NCBI GenBank assembly: GCA_024400715.1
Contig: JAKSMH010000110.1
Location: 1 to 5,328, forward strand
Origin: Bacteroidales bacterium
GTDB lineage: Bacteria; Bacteroidota; Bacteroidia; Bacteroidales; WCHB1-69
Length of the DNA stretch: 5,328 nt
Direction of reading: 5' to 3'
The number at the start of each line of letters is the position of its first letter. Position 1 is the stretch's first letter. A model generated the notes under the pieces. It saw nothing but the letters and a program-made list of their open reading frames with translations. It was not told where the DNA came from and made no database searches. Both the position numbers and the translations under genes were made by a program. Positions 1 through 5,185 of the stretch are shown here, piece by piece.

Positions 1-460
1 TACCGGTCTGAATGGTCGGGTCATCGGCCACGTTGTAGAGTGTCTTTTCGCCTTCAACCAGATAGACGGGTTTGTCGGCCACGATAGAGACCTCGCGCAG
101 ACTTTTGCCCTGTCTTGCCAAATTCAAAGTTCCGAGGTTGAGCACGGATCCGTCGGCGGGAATATCCACGGGCAGTGACAGCATAGCATAACCCACCAGA
201 TTGGCACGCAGCACGAAATGTCCCTTCGGCGCATTTTCTAAGATAAATTGTCCGTCCGCATCGGTAAAAGTCGTCAGCTTTTCGTTGGTTGAGGAATCGT
301 TTTCCACCAAGCTGATGCGAACATAGAACAACTTATCGTTTTTTTGAGCATCTACAACCGTTCCCTTGAGGGTACAGTTTTGGGCGAAGGTAAATGTGCT
401 GATTAGGCCAAACAGCAATAGCAACGTCCATTTTTGTATCTGTGAATGTATTATCTTCAT
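1..460 (-). CDS. Outer-membrane beta-barrel receptor with carboxypeptidase-regulatory-like domain, N-terminal part (gene runs off the left edge)
   Basis: The visible 153 codons begin at the ATG at 460-458 and continue in frame to the window edge, so the C-terminal part is missing. Residues 1-26 form a clear Sec signal peptide: a charged start, a hydrophobic core around WTLLLLFGLI, and a probable cut after TFA before Q27. Residues about 29-115 match a CarboxypepD_reg-like beta-sandwich: LKGTVVDA at the start, TDADGQFILENAPKGHF in the middle, LVGY, and an LGTLNL end. Residues 121-130 (LREVSIVADK) followed by EKTLYNV look like the entry to the plug domain of TonB-dependent-receptor-like proteins. 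Family knowledge places such proteins in the outer membrane, many of them in nutrient uptake; the substrate cannot be told from this part. It could also belong to the related barrel families that carry the same N-terminal domain without a true TonB box. A promoter box lies just upstream. Confidence 0.85.
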   Translation of the reverse strand, partial: MKIIHSQIQKWTLLLLFGLISTFTFAQNCTLKGTVVDAQKNDKLFYVRISLVENDSSTNEKLTTFTDADGQFILENAPKGHFVLRANLVGYAMLSLPVDIPADGSVLNLGTLNLARQGKSLREVSIVADKPVYLVEGEKTLYNVADDPTIQTG

Positions 461-489
461 CGGTATATAGATTGATATTTTTCAAAGTA

Positions 490-497
490 CAAAGATA
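490..497 (-). promoter_or_regulatory. Bacteroidota-type -7 promoter box for the outer-membrane receptor gene
   Basis: Read on the minus strand this is TATCTTTG, a full match to the TAnnTTTG box used by the primary sigma factor of Bacteroidota. It sits 30 bp upstream of the receptor start codon, giving an inferred leader of about 25 nt. The expected upstream TTTG element about 19-21 bp further away is poor: only a TTT lies there. The surroundings (461-560) are strongly AT-rich, as expected of a promoter region, and no Shine-Dalgarno sequence precedes the ATG. Confidence 0.6.
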
Positions 498-569
498 ATA
501 TTTAAACGATTATAATAAAGTAATATTGTAATTTTTTGTGGAATTATTCCTTTAAGTCTTATTGAGAAG

Positions 570-605
570 TTCCAATGTTTCCTTCTTTCGTCGGAAACAC
601 TGGAA
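570..605 (-). repeat. 13-bp stem-loop at the receptor-proximal end of the repeat array
   Basis: The arms are 570-582 (TTCCAATGTTTCC) and 593-605 (GGAAACACTGGAA), with a 10-nt loop. The only imperfect pair is A575 with C600, which becomes a G-U pair in RNA copied in the minus-strand direction. The minus-strand transcript would therefore carry an uninterrupted 13-bp stem. No U-run follows it on that strand, so it is not a standard intrinsic terminator. It may mark the boundary of the repeat array. Confidence 0.65.
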
Positions 606-643
606 TGGCGGAGTCATACCATCACTGCGGAGTTACCCAAAGC

Positions 644-660
644 GATGCCTTCCAGGCATC
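644..660. repeat. Palindrome A: 7-bp stem, TCC loop
   Basis: GATGCCT (644-650) pairs perfectly with AGGCATC (654-660) around a TCC loop. The flank GTTACCCA (632-639) corresponds to GTTATCCA in the two later copies, and the GATG start of the stem is shared. Within the stem, two base pairs differ from those copies, and both partners change in each case, which supports selection or descent as a folded unit. Confidence 0.7.
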
Positions 661-681
661 AATTGCAGGATGTCATCAACA

Positions 682-700
682 CCGGAGACTGCGTCCCCGG
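682..700 (-). repeat. Palindrome with TGC loop, 8-bp stem
   Basis: CCGGAGAC (682-689) and GTCCCCGG (693-700) enclose a TGC loop. The single imperfect pair, A686 with C696, becomes G-U in a minus-strand transcript, so the fold is complete only in that direction. Its last two bases overlap the start of the 35-bp direct repeat. The core GAGACTGCGTC (685-695) recurs at 948-958. Confidence 0.6.
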
Positions 701-733
701 TTATCCATGACGATGTCCTCCGGACATTTGGTG
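699..733. repeat. 35-bp perfect direct repeat, copy 1 (contains palindrome ATGTCC-TCC-GGACAT)
   Basis: Positions 699-733 are identical to 774-808, a spacing of exactly 75 bp. The unit starts GGTTATCCATGACG, continues into a 6-bp stem (713-718 with 722-727) around a TCC loop, and ends in TTTGGTG. Identity stops sharply at both ends, so the unit boundaries are clear. Confidence 0.9.
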
Positions 734-752
734 TCGGCGGTAGCGTTATGCT

Positions 753-771
753 GCACCCTGCGGGCTTGTGC
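753..771 (-). repeat. Second TGC-loop palindrome, between the two direct-repeat copies
   Basis: CCC (756-758) and GGG (762-764) close around TGC. The next pair, A755 with C765, is a mismatch on the plus strand but G-U in a minus-strand transcript. GCAC (753-756) and GTGC (768-771) offer an alternative outer stem. The fold is weaker than the neighbouring hairpins, but it keeps the same TGC loop and the same position relative to the following 35-bp repeat. Confidence 0.45.
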
Positions 772-773
772 GG

Positions 774-808
774 GGTTATCCATGACGATGTCCTCCGGAC
801 ATTTGGTG
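774..808. repeat. 35-bp perfect direct repeat, copy 2
   Basis: This stretch is identical to 699-733. The palindrome arms are 788-793 (ATGTCC) and 797-802 (GGACAT), with a TCC loop at 794-796. Absence of any difference between the copies suggests recent duplication or gene-conversion-like homogenisation, whereas palindrome A has diverged. Confidence 0.9.
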
Positions 809-831
809 GCGTTGCTCGACAATAATCTTGC

Positions 832-900
832 TGCGACGCGGCACGATGCGACACGATGCAATGCAATGCAATGCAATGCAATGCAATGCGACGCGGCACG
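832..900. repeat. 14-bp direct repeat (TGCGACGCGGCACG) flanking the pentanucleotide tract
   Basis: TGCGACGCGGCACG occurs at 832-845 and again at 887-900, bracketing the ATGCA tract. The DNA between the first copy and the tract (ATGCGACACGATGC) looks like a degenerate mixture of the two units. Slippage or unequal exchange between the flanking copies could delete or expand the whole segment. Confidence 0.75.
856..890. repeat. Pentanucleotide tandem repeat (ATGCA)6 plus one variant unit
   Basis: Six exact ATGCA units run from 856 to 885, followed by ATGCG at 886-890. The tract is non-coding as far as I can judge. It lies about 75 bp downstream of the fabD stop codon and about 395 bp upstream of the receptor start codon. 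Tracts of this kind change length by polymerase slippage; whether length has any effect here is unknown. Confidence 0.9.
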
Positions 901-913
901 CCACGCCACGTCG

Positions 914-958
914 CTACATCCTTACCAATGTAGATGCCTCATCTCCAGAGACTGCGTC
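914..958 (-). repeat. Small hairpins and a decayed palindrome copy just downstream of fabD
   Basis: Two competing stems occur: CTACAT (914-919) with ATGTAG (928-933), and AGATG (932-936) with CATCT (940-944) around a 3-nt loop. The sequence then reads GAGACTGCGTC (948-958), an 11-base match to 685-695. Together, a GATG-type palindrome followed by the TGC-loop core mirrors the order of palindrome A and the hairpin at 682-700, but with a shorter spacer and broken outer pairing. There is no U-run, so it is not a convincing fabD terminator. Confidence 0.4.
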
Positions 959-963
959 ATCAA

Positions 964-1818
964 TTACTTTCTAATTCTTTTTATAAGGCCAGTAAGGACC
1001 GTGCCGGGACCCACTTCGACAAAATCTTCCGCACCATCGGCAATCATACGTTGCACGGATTGGGTCCAGCAAACCGGAGAGGTCAGCTGGGCAATCAGGT
1101 TACATTTGATTTCAAAGGGATCGGTATGCGGCTGGGCGTCCACATTTTGATAAATCGGACAGATGGGCGTTTTGAGGGAAGCTTGATGAATAGCGTCGGC
1201 CAACTCCACACGGGCCGGTTCCATCAAGGGGGAATGAAACGCTCCACCCACTTTAAGAGGCAGCACCCTTTTCACCTTGTCCTTCATCCATTCCGACGCC
1301 TTACGGATTCCCTCTTCGGTACCAGAAATGGCAATTTGCCCAGGGCAATTGAAGTTGGCGGGCACGACCACTTCGTCGGTGACGGAGGCACACGCCTCTT
1401 CCACCACTTCCACCGAGCCACCCACGACAGCCGCCATCGTTGACGGGTGAAGTTCGCAGGCTTTTTGCATAGCGGCGGCACGTTGAGCCACCAAAGCAAG
1501 TCCATCCTCAAACGACAGTGCTCCTATAGCCGTCAAAGCCGAAAACTCACCCAAGGAATGACCTGCCACCATATCGGGATTGAAGTCGTTCAAAACCCGA
1601 GCAGCAACCACGGAATGTAAAAAGATTGCCGGCTGCGTTACCCTGGTCTGTTTCAAGGCCTCATCATCGCCTTCAAACATAATGTCGGTAATGCGGAATC
1701 CCAAGATATCGTTGGCCTGCTCAAACAAACTTTTTGCCAAAGGCGAATTATCGTATAGGTCTTTGCCCATACTGGGAGTCTGCGCTCCCTGACCGGGGAA
1801 AACGTATGCTCTCTTCAT
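964..1818 (-). CDS. fabD: Malonyl-CoA:acyl-carrier-protein transacylase (FabD)
   Basis: This cytoplasmic enzyme moves the malonyl group from CoA to acyl carrier protein, supplying the elongation unit for type II fatty-acid synthesis. The 284-residue product is slightly shorter than the roughly 310 residues typical of the family but has all landmarks. FPGQGAQ is at residues 7-13 (oxyanion-hole Gln10). The nucleophile elbow GHSLGE spans 86-91 (catalytic Ser88). Arg113 in AQRAAAM would bind the malonyl carboxylate, NFNCPGQIAISG starts at 155, and GGAFHSPLM carries the catalytic His195. FVEVGPGTVLTGLIKRI closes the protein. The start at 1818 places the FPGQG motif where the family expects it, and no Shine-Dalgarno is seen. 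It lies 79 bp downstream of pdxJ on the same strand. No other fatty-acid gene is in the window. No missing residue or frameshift is visible. Confidence 0.97.
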   Translation of the reverse strand: MKRAYVFPGQGAQTPSMGKDLYDNSPLAKSLFEQANDILGFRITDIMFEGDDEALKQTRVTQPAIFLHSVVAARVLNDFNPDMVAGHSLGEFSALTAIGALSFEDGLALVAQRAAAMQKACELHPSTMAAVVGGSVEVVEEACASVTDEVVVPANFNCPGQIAISGTEEGIRKASEWMKDKVKRVLPLKVGGAFHSPLMEPARVELADAIHQASLKTPICPIYQNVDAQPHTDPFEIKCNLIAQLTSPVCWTQSVQRMIADGAEDFVEVGPGTVLTGLIKRIRK

Positions 1819-1860
1819 CTTATATTATCAATATTAAAATTTATCATTCAACACAATTCA

Positions 1861-1896
1861 CCGCTTAGGGCATAGAGGCCAAACGGTTCACTGAAC
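1861..1896 (-). other. Possible hairpins between pdxJ and fabD
   Basis: Immediately after the pdxJ stop, the minus strand can form a small stem GTTC-AGT-GAAC (1896-1886). A larger imperfect stem follows from CCGTTTGGC (1886-1878) pairing with the complementary run ending CGG at 1861, with a 2-nt bulge and one G-U pair. No U-run follows, so termination is doubtful. It could be an RNA-stability or processing element between the two genes, or chance. Confidence 0.25.
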
Positions 1897-1897
1897 A

Positions 1898-2620
1898 CTA
1901 TTTCAACTGTCTCAAATAACTTTTAATGGTTTTTTCCAAGCCAAGATACAAAGCATCGCAAATCAACGCGTGGCCGATTGAAACTTCCAGTAATCCAGGA
2001 ATATTGCGATTAAAGTATTTCAAATTGGCCAAAGACAAGTCGTGGCCGGCATTGAGTCCGATTCCGTGTTTTTTTGCTTCCTTTGCGGCAGCGATAAAGT
2101 CTGCGATGGCCCCTTCTGGATCATCGGGAAAGTTTCTGGCATAGCTTTCGGTATAAAGCTCCACCCTATCGGTTCCCGTTGCTTGGGCGGCGGCAACCAT
2201 TTTCGTATCGGCATTGACAAAAATGCTGGTTCTGATTCCTTCGTGATGGAAATTCTCGATAATCTTGGTCAAAAAATGGGCATTGGCTATCGTGTCCCAA
2301 CCTGCGTTAGAGGTTAATGCTTCGGGCGGATCGGGCACCAAAGTCACCTGCGTGGGTTTCACATCCAAAACCAAATCAATAAACTTTTCAGAAGGATAGC
2401 CTTCAATATTGAATTCCGTCGTAACGACCTTCTTCAAATCATAAACATCCTGATAACGAATATGGCGTTCGTCGGGTCTCGGGTGAACCGTAATTCCCTG
2501 GGCACCAAAACGTTCACAATCCATAGCCACCGCTACCACATTAGGCACATTTCCCCCGCGGGCATTACGCAAAGTAGCGATTTTATTCACATTTACACTT
2601 AATCTCGTATTATTCTTCAT
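1898..2620 (-). CDS. pdxJ: Pyridoxine 5'-phosphate synthase (PdxJ)
   Basis: PdxJ condenses 1-deoxy-D-xylulose 5-phosphate with 3-amino-2-oxopropyl phosphate to give pyridoxine 5'-phosphate, the last ring-forming step of DXP-dependent vitamin B6 synthesis. The 240-residue product has the usual family length. [19 protein letters not shown] is at the start, and [14 protein letters not shown] at 42-55 includes catalytic His46. Glu73 is in [15 protein letters not shown] lies at 94-100 where LVPE is usual, and GLNAGHDL at 188-195 contains His193. SIGHALI follows at 214-220. The frame is open to an ATG at 2671, but I chose 2620. Homologues start just before TRLSVN, the extra 17 residues are unlike the family, and a promoter box lies inside the extension. 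The gene is 73 bp after the NagB-like/PIG-L gene and 79 bp before fabD. Confidence 0.96.
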   Translation of the reverse strand: MKNNTRLSVNVNKIATLRNARGGNVPNVVAVAMDCERFGAQGITVHPRPDERHIRYQDVYDLKKVVTTEFNIEGYPSEKFIDLVLDVKPTQVTLVPDPPEALTSNAGWDTIANAHFLTKIIENFHHEGIRTSIFVNADTKMVAAAQATGTDRVELYTESYARNFPDDPEGAIADFIAAAKEAKKHGIGLNAGHDLSLANLKYFNRNIPGLLEVSIGHALICDALYLGLEKTIKSYLRQLK

Positions 2621-2638
2621 AATTAAAATTTTCTTTTG

Positions 2639-2646
2639 CAAACATA
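2639..2646 (-). promoter_or_regulatory. Probable -7 promoter box of pdxJ
   Basis: On the minus strand this reads TATGTTTG, a full match to the Bacteroidota TAnnTTTG consensus. It lies 18 bp upstream of the chosen pdxJ start, implying a short leader of about a dozen bases. I see no good TTTG element 19-21 bp further upstream. If it is used, pdxJ and fabD can be expressed independently of the upstream fusion gene. Confidence 0.45.
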
Positions 2647-2693
2647 CGTTTTTTTTCGATATTATTATCATTGTCTATATACGGTGCCGAAGA

Positions 2694-5027
2694 TTATTCA
2701 ACCGTATTGTTTACCTTTTTAATTTGCTGAGCCATAGAGAGAAATTCGGTGACATTCATTTCTTTCATATAAATCAAGCCGTGAGTAGCGCGGATAAGCG
2801 GTTTGTCGTTTTCGTAGAAGAAATCCTTGCCTAAAATCAACTGCACTTCCTTGAGTTGTTCGCCCCAAATACTCTCTGCCAGTTCGCTAAAAGGACCGTC
2901 GAAGTTGGGACTTGGAAACTCGGCTTTCACCTGGGTTAGGTAACTGGTCTTGAAAGACTGTTCGAGGACGGCGCAAGAGTTGAGGGAAACGGGCACCAAA
3001 GCATTGGCTTCTGCCAGATGGAAAGTGAACCAGACGTTGCGATAGCCCCAGATTTTCAGTTGACTCAGGTCGGTTTCCCGGCTCCACATTTCCACTGCCT
3101 TTGCCACGCTTTGCAGCACCTTATAGTGGGTATCGGGGCCGATACCTTCCGGATCGACGACCACGGCCAGCACTGTCGGTTTCAATGTCCTTAACTGCTG
3201 CAAACTCGGCATTACATCCCGTTCCACGTTGGGACCTTCCTCAAACAAAGCACTTTGATAGAAGCCCAGCCGCAGATGGTGAATGTTCTTCACCGGAACG
3301 CCCATATAGGCCCACAAGAGTTCCTCTTCAAATTCGCGCACCGATCCTTTCAGTTTTTGGATTTCCAGAGAATTTTTCTCCCCATCGTAACTATTTTTCA
3401 GTATTTCGATTTCAGACTTGAAACGCTGAATCAGTTCATCCGCATTTTGCAATTTCCACAAACCAACCGCGTTTCTCAGCAAACGATGGCAGAATCCACG
3501 ACGCATTTCGTATGGATTTTTGCGTGCCGCGTTATCAAGATAATGTGCCACGTCCTTGTCATACTTCATTTGGTAACCGCAGCAGAAAAAATCCGGATAA
3601 TGAATCATCTGAATTTCATCTTTATGAAGAAAATCCAGCGTATCTTCCATCGCCTCTATCAAGAAATTATTGGTGACAGAATTAAAACCGGAAGTCATCA
3701 CGGCGAAATGGACTTTGTTGGTAACAGAACGCAACTGTCTGGAAATCAGCGGTTGCATTCCTAACATAATGTCATCGTGGTGTGGGCCGGTAATAAAGAA
3801 GTTCTCGGCTTCAAAAGTACGACAACCCTTTTCCAATTTATGGCGGACATCATCAATGACATCCTGTACCACTTTCAAACCGAGGTTGGGGATTCTCTGA
3901 CAGTAGATATCGTTTTGCAAGTCCTGCAAGGTCAAATTATGCGCATAGCAGTCCAGTTTTTTACACAAGTTCAGGACGGCACGTTCGGTTTTGTCAAAAG
4001 ACCAATTCTTGGAATCGAAATAGCGATCGTAGGAGTCGTGCAATTTGGATGCGGAGCCGGCAGTGAGGAGAAAGCGACCATTTTTCAGGCGTTGCAACAC
4101 GGTGGCTGGATAATTTGCCGTAATGGGCGATTCGAGTGAACACTGCACCATTTTGGCATTGGCCTCGCCTGCCGCGTAGGCAATGGCCACAGCCTCCGGA
4201 TTGGCCGTAATCGTATGCAAACCGATGGTTAGCACAAGTCGTTTTTTTGACACGCTCAAGCCACCCAAATCGGAAGCCGCATCGGCCTGGGCAGCATAAT
4301 TGGTTTCGGTAATACGCGTCACCGAATGGGTATTGGAGCCACAGACATTGAAAGCCAGCCTTCCATCGGTGCCGATCGGACATAGAAAGAAGCCGATACC
4401 TCCCCATTCCCGTATCTGCTCTTCGTAGCGAGCACACCAGTCCTCAATCATAAAGATAGAACGAGTCTGAATTTCTTCCAAAGGAGTTAGCGGTTGACGA
4501 TAACGCAAACTCAAATCCACATACAAGTCGGGGAAAACCTCCGCAAAAGGACGACCATCAGCCAAGGCAATGTCGTCAGAATTCATCAACAGCACATTCT
4601 TCGGATCAAGTCCAAACCCCTTGACGTATGTTTCTGTAACATAATGACAAAATGAATTATGTTGGGCAGGATTGATGGGATAAAACTCATCCATCTGCAC
4701 AAAATGCAGGTCCTGAAATTTGGGTTTTTCCATATCGCCAAGACCATATTTTCCAAGCAGATTTTGAATATTTTCCGTATTCCATCCATCTAAAATTTTA
4801 TGGACATAATGAATAAAGTATTGTGGCGTTTTTCCTGTGGGGAGACTAATAACGCCCTTTGGATTTTTTCCTACCCATTCAACAAAACGCAAAGCCATCA
4901 GCAGTCCGAGTTTTTGGACGCTGTCGGTCACCACGTAAGGTGTGGTGGTGGTCATTTGTACAATTCCAGACTCCTTTTGAAACGATTTTTCCACTATTGA
5001 GTCCAAACATGCCATTTCCGTACCCAT
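2694..5027 (-). CDS. Fusion of a glucosamine-6-phosphate-deaminase-like (NagB) domain and a PIG-L/LmbE-like deacetylase domain
   Basis: The 777-residue protein has no signal peptide and is probably cytoplasmic. Residues about 30-330 follow the NagB/6-phosphogluconolactonase fold: SLPTGKTP (61-68) for the phosphate loop, VQMDEFYPIN (110-119) with Asp113, GGIGFFLCPIGTDGRLAFN (209-227), and LVLTIGLHTI (264-273). Residues about 405-660 form a PIG-L-like domain. The metal motif GPHHDD (414-419) stands where PHPDD is usual, and DPEGIGPDTH (625-634) supplies the likely third ligand His634. The conserved tail (FHLAEANALVPVSLNS, 669-684) resembles long NagB-type proteins of Bacteroidales as I remember them. 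The NagB part has Arg223 where active deaminases have the catalytic His of DGH, and Val228 instead of the following Glu. Glucosamine-phosphate deaminase activity is therefore doubtful, whereas the metal site looks intact. Amino-sugar deacetylation is the likeliest role, by inference. ATGs at 5015 or 4955 are alternative starts. Confidence 0.85.
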   Translation of the reverse strand: MGTEMACLDSIVEKSFQKESGIVQMTTTTPYVVTDSVQKLGLLMALRFVEWVGKNPKGVISLPTGKTPQYFIHYVHKILDGWNTENIQNLLGKYGLGDMEKPKFQDLHFVQMDEFYPINPAQHNSFCHYVTETYVKGFGLDPKNVLLMNSDDIALADGRPFAEVFPDLYVDLSLRYRQPLTPLEEIQTRSIFMIEDWCARYEEQIREWGGIGFFLCPIGTDGRLAFNVCGSNTHSVTRITETNYAAQADAASDLGGLSVSKKRLVLTIGLHTITANPEAVAIAYAAGEANAKMVQCSLESPITANYPATVLQRLKNGRFLLTAGSASKLHDSYDRYFDSKNWSFDKTERAVLNLCKKLDCYAHNLTLQDLQNDIYCQRIPNLGLKVVQDVIDDVRHKLEKGCRTFEAENFFITGPHHDDIMLGMQPLISRQLRSVTNKVHFAVMTSGFNSVTNNFLIEAMEDTLDFLHKDEIQMIHYPDFFCCGYQMKYDKDVAHYLDNAARKNPYEMRRGFCHRLLRNAVGLWKLQNADELIQRFKSEIEILKNSYDGEKNSLEIQKLKGSVREFEEELLWAYMGVPVKNIHHLRLGFYQSALFEEGPNVERDVMPSLQQLRTLKPTVLAVVVDPEGIGPDTHYKVLQSVAKAVEMWSRETDLSQLKIWGYRNVWFTFHLAEANALVPVSLNSCAVLEQSFKTSYLTQVKAEFPSPNFDGPFSELAESIWGEQLKEVQLILGKDFFYENDKPLIRATHGLIYMKEMNVTEFLSMAQQIKKVNNTVE

Positions 5028-5093
5028 TTTAACATGTATAAAATTCAGATTTACAATTAGTTATAAACAAAAATTTTTCATTCGTTCATTTTG

Positions 5094-5101
5094 TAAAGAT
5101 A
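5094..5101 (-). promoter_or_regulatory. Possible -7 promoter box for the NagB-like/PIG-L gene
   Basis: The minus strand reads TATCTTTA, seven of eight matches to TAnnTTTG, 67 bp upstream of the start codon at 5027. The spacer 5028-5185 is AT-rich, and I see no convincing upstream TTTG element. Support is weak, and transcription could also continue from the hydrolase gene to the right. Confidence 0.25.
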
Positions 5102-5185
5102 CATAATTTATTATTTGCGGTCAGTAAAAATTTTCGGAATTATCCTTTTTGTTCTTATATTTGTGTTGGCATTATCAAAGATTGA

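Larger units (their letters stand above)
570..958. repeat. Intergenic mosaic of short palindromes (REP/BIME-like array)
   Basis: This block fills most of the 503-bp gap between the fabD stop (964) and the receptor promoter. It is much richer in G+C than the AT-rich DNA at 461-560. It contains at least five hairpins, a perfect 35-bp direct repeat, a decayed copy near fabD and a pentanucleotide tract, each listed separately. Reading the plus strand, hairpins with loop TCC (644-660, 713-727, 788-802) alternate with hairpins with loop TGC (682-700, 757-764). Open reading frames cross the block on both strands, but they only translate the repeats and show no protein-family features, so I treat the block as non-coding. 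Two alternating palindrome types match the general design of REP/BIME elements; membership of a named family is inference. No RAYT transposase gene is present in the window. Confidence 0.7.

Noticed and set aside
461..560. Small gene or RNA gene in the AT-rich spacer upstream of the receptor
   Set aside because: No open frame with family features, no tRNA-like cloverleaf and no riboswitch fold that I recognise; it reads as a promoter region.
570..605. Inverted-repeat end of an insertion sequence
   Set aside because: No transposase gene, no matching terminal repeat at the other side and no target-site duplication could be found within the window.
699..808. CRISPR array
   Set aside because: Only two exact 35-bp copies with one 40-bp spacer, no third unit and no cas gene; the spacer itself contains a related palindrome, so the mosaic-repeat reading fits better.
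906..963. Rho-independent terminator for fabD
   Set aside because: Stems of 5-6 bp exist, but none is GC-rich or followed by a U-run in the minus direction.
562..1150. Overlapping open frames through the repeat block (562-825 and 575-1150 plus; 633-899 and 676-909 minus)
   Set aside because: They only translate the repeats (for example VIHDDVLRTFG twice, or the Cys-Ile-Ala-Leu-His tract from ATGCA), have no family features, and one runs into fabD antisense. They are open because repeat sequence lacks stops.
934..1443. 169-residue plus-strand frame
   Set aside because: It lies antisense over fabD, which has full family support; the product is low-complexity and unrecognisable.
967..1818. Truncated fabD
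   Set aside because: The 284-residue product is shorter than many FabD proteins, but all catalytic motifs and the usual C-terminal segment are present, so I treat it as complete.
3255..3764. 169-residue plus-strand frame and other frames opposite the fusion gene
   Set aside because: They are antisense shadows of the strongly supported 777-residue gene with no domain or start signal of their own.
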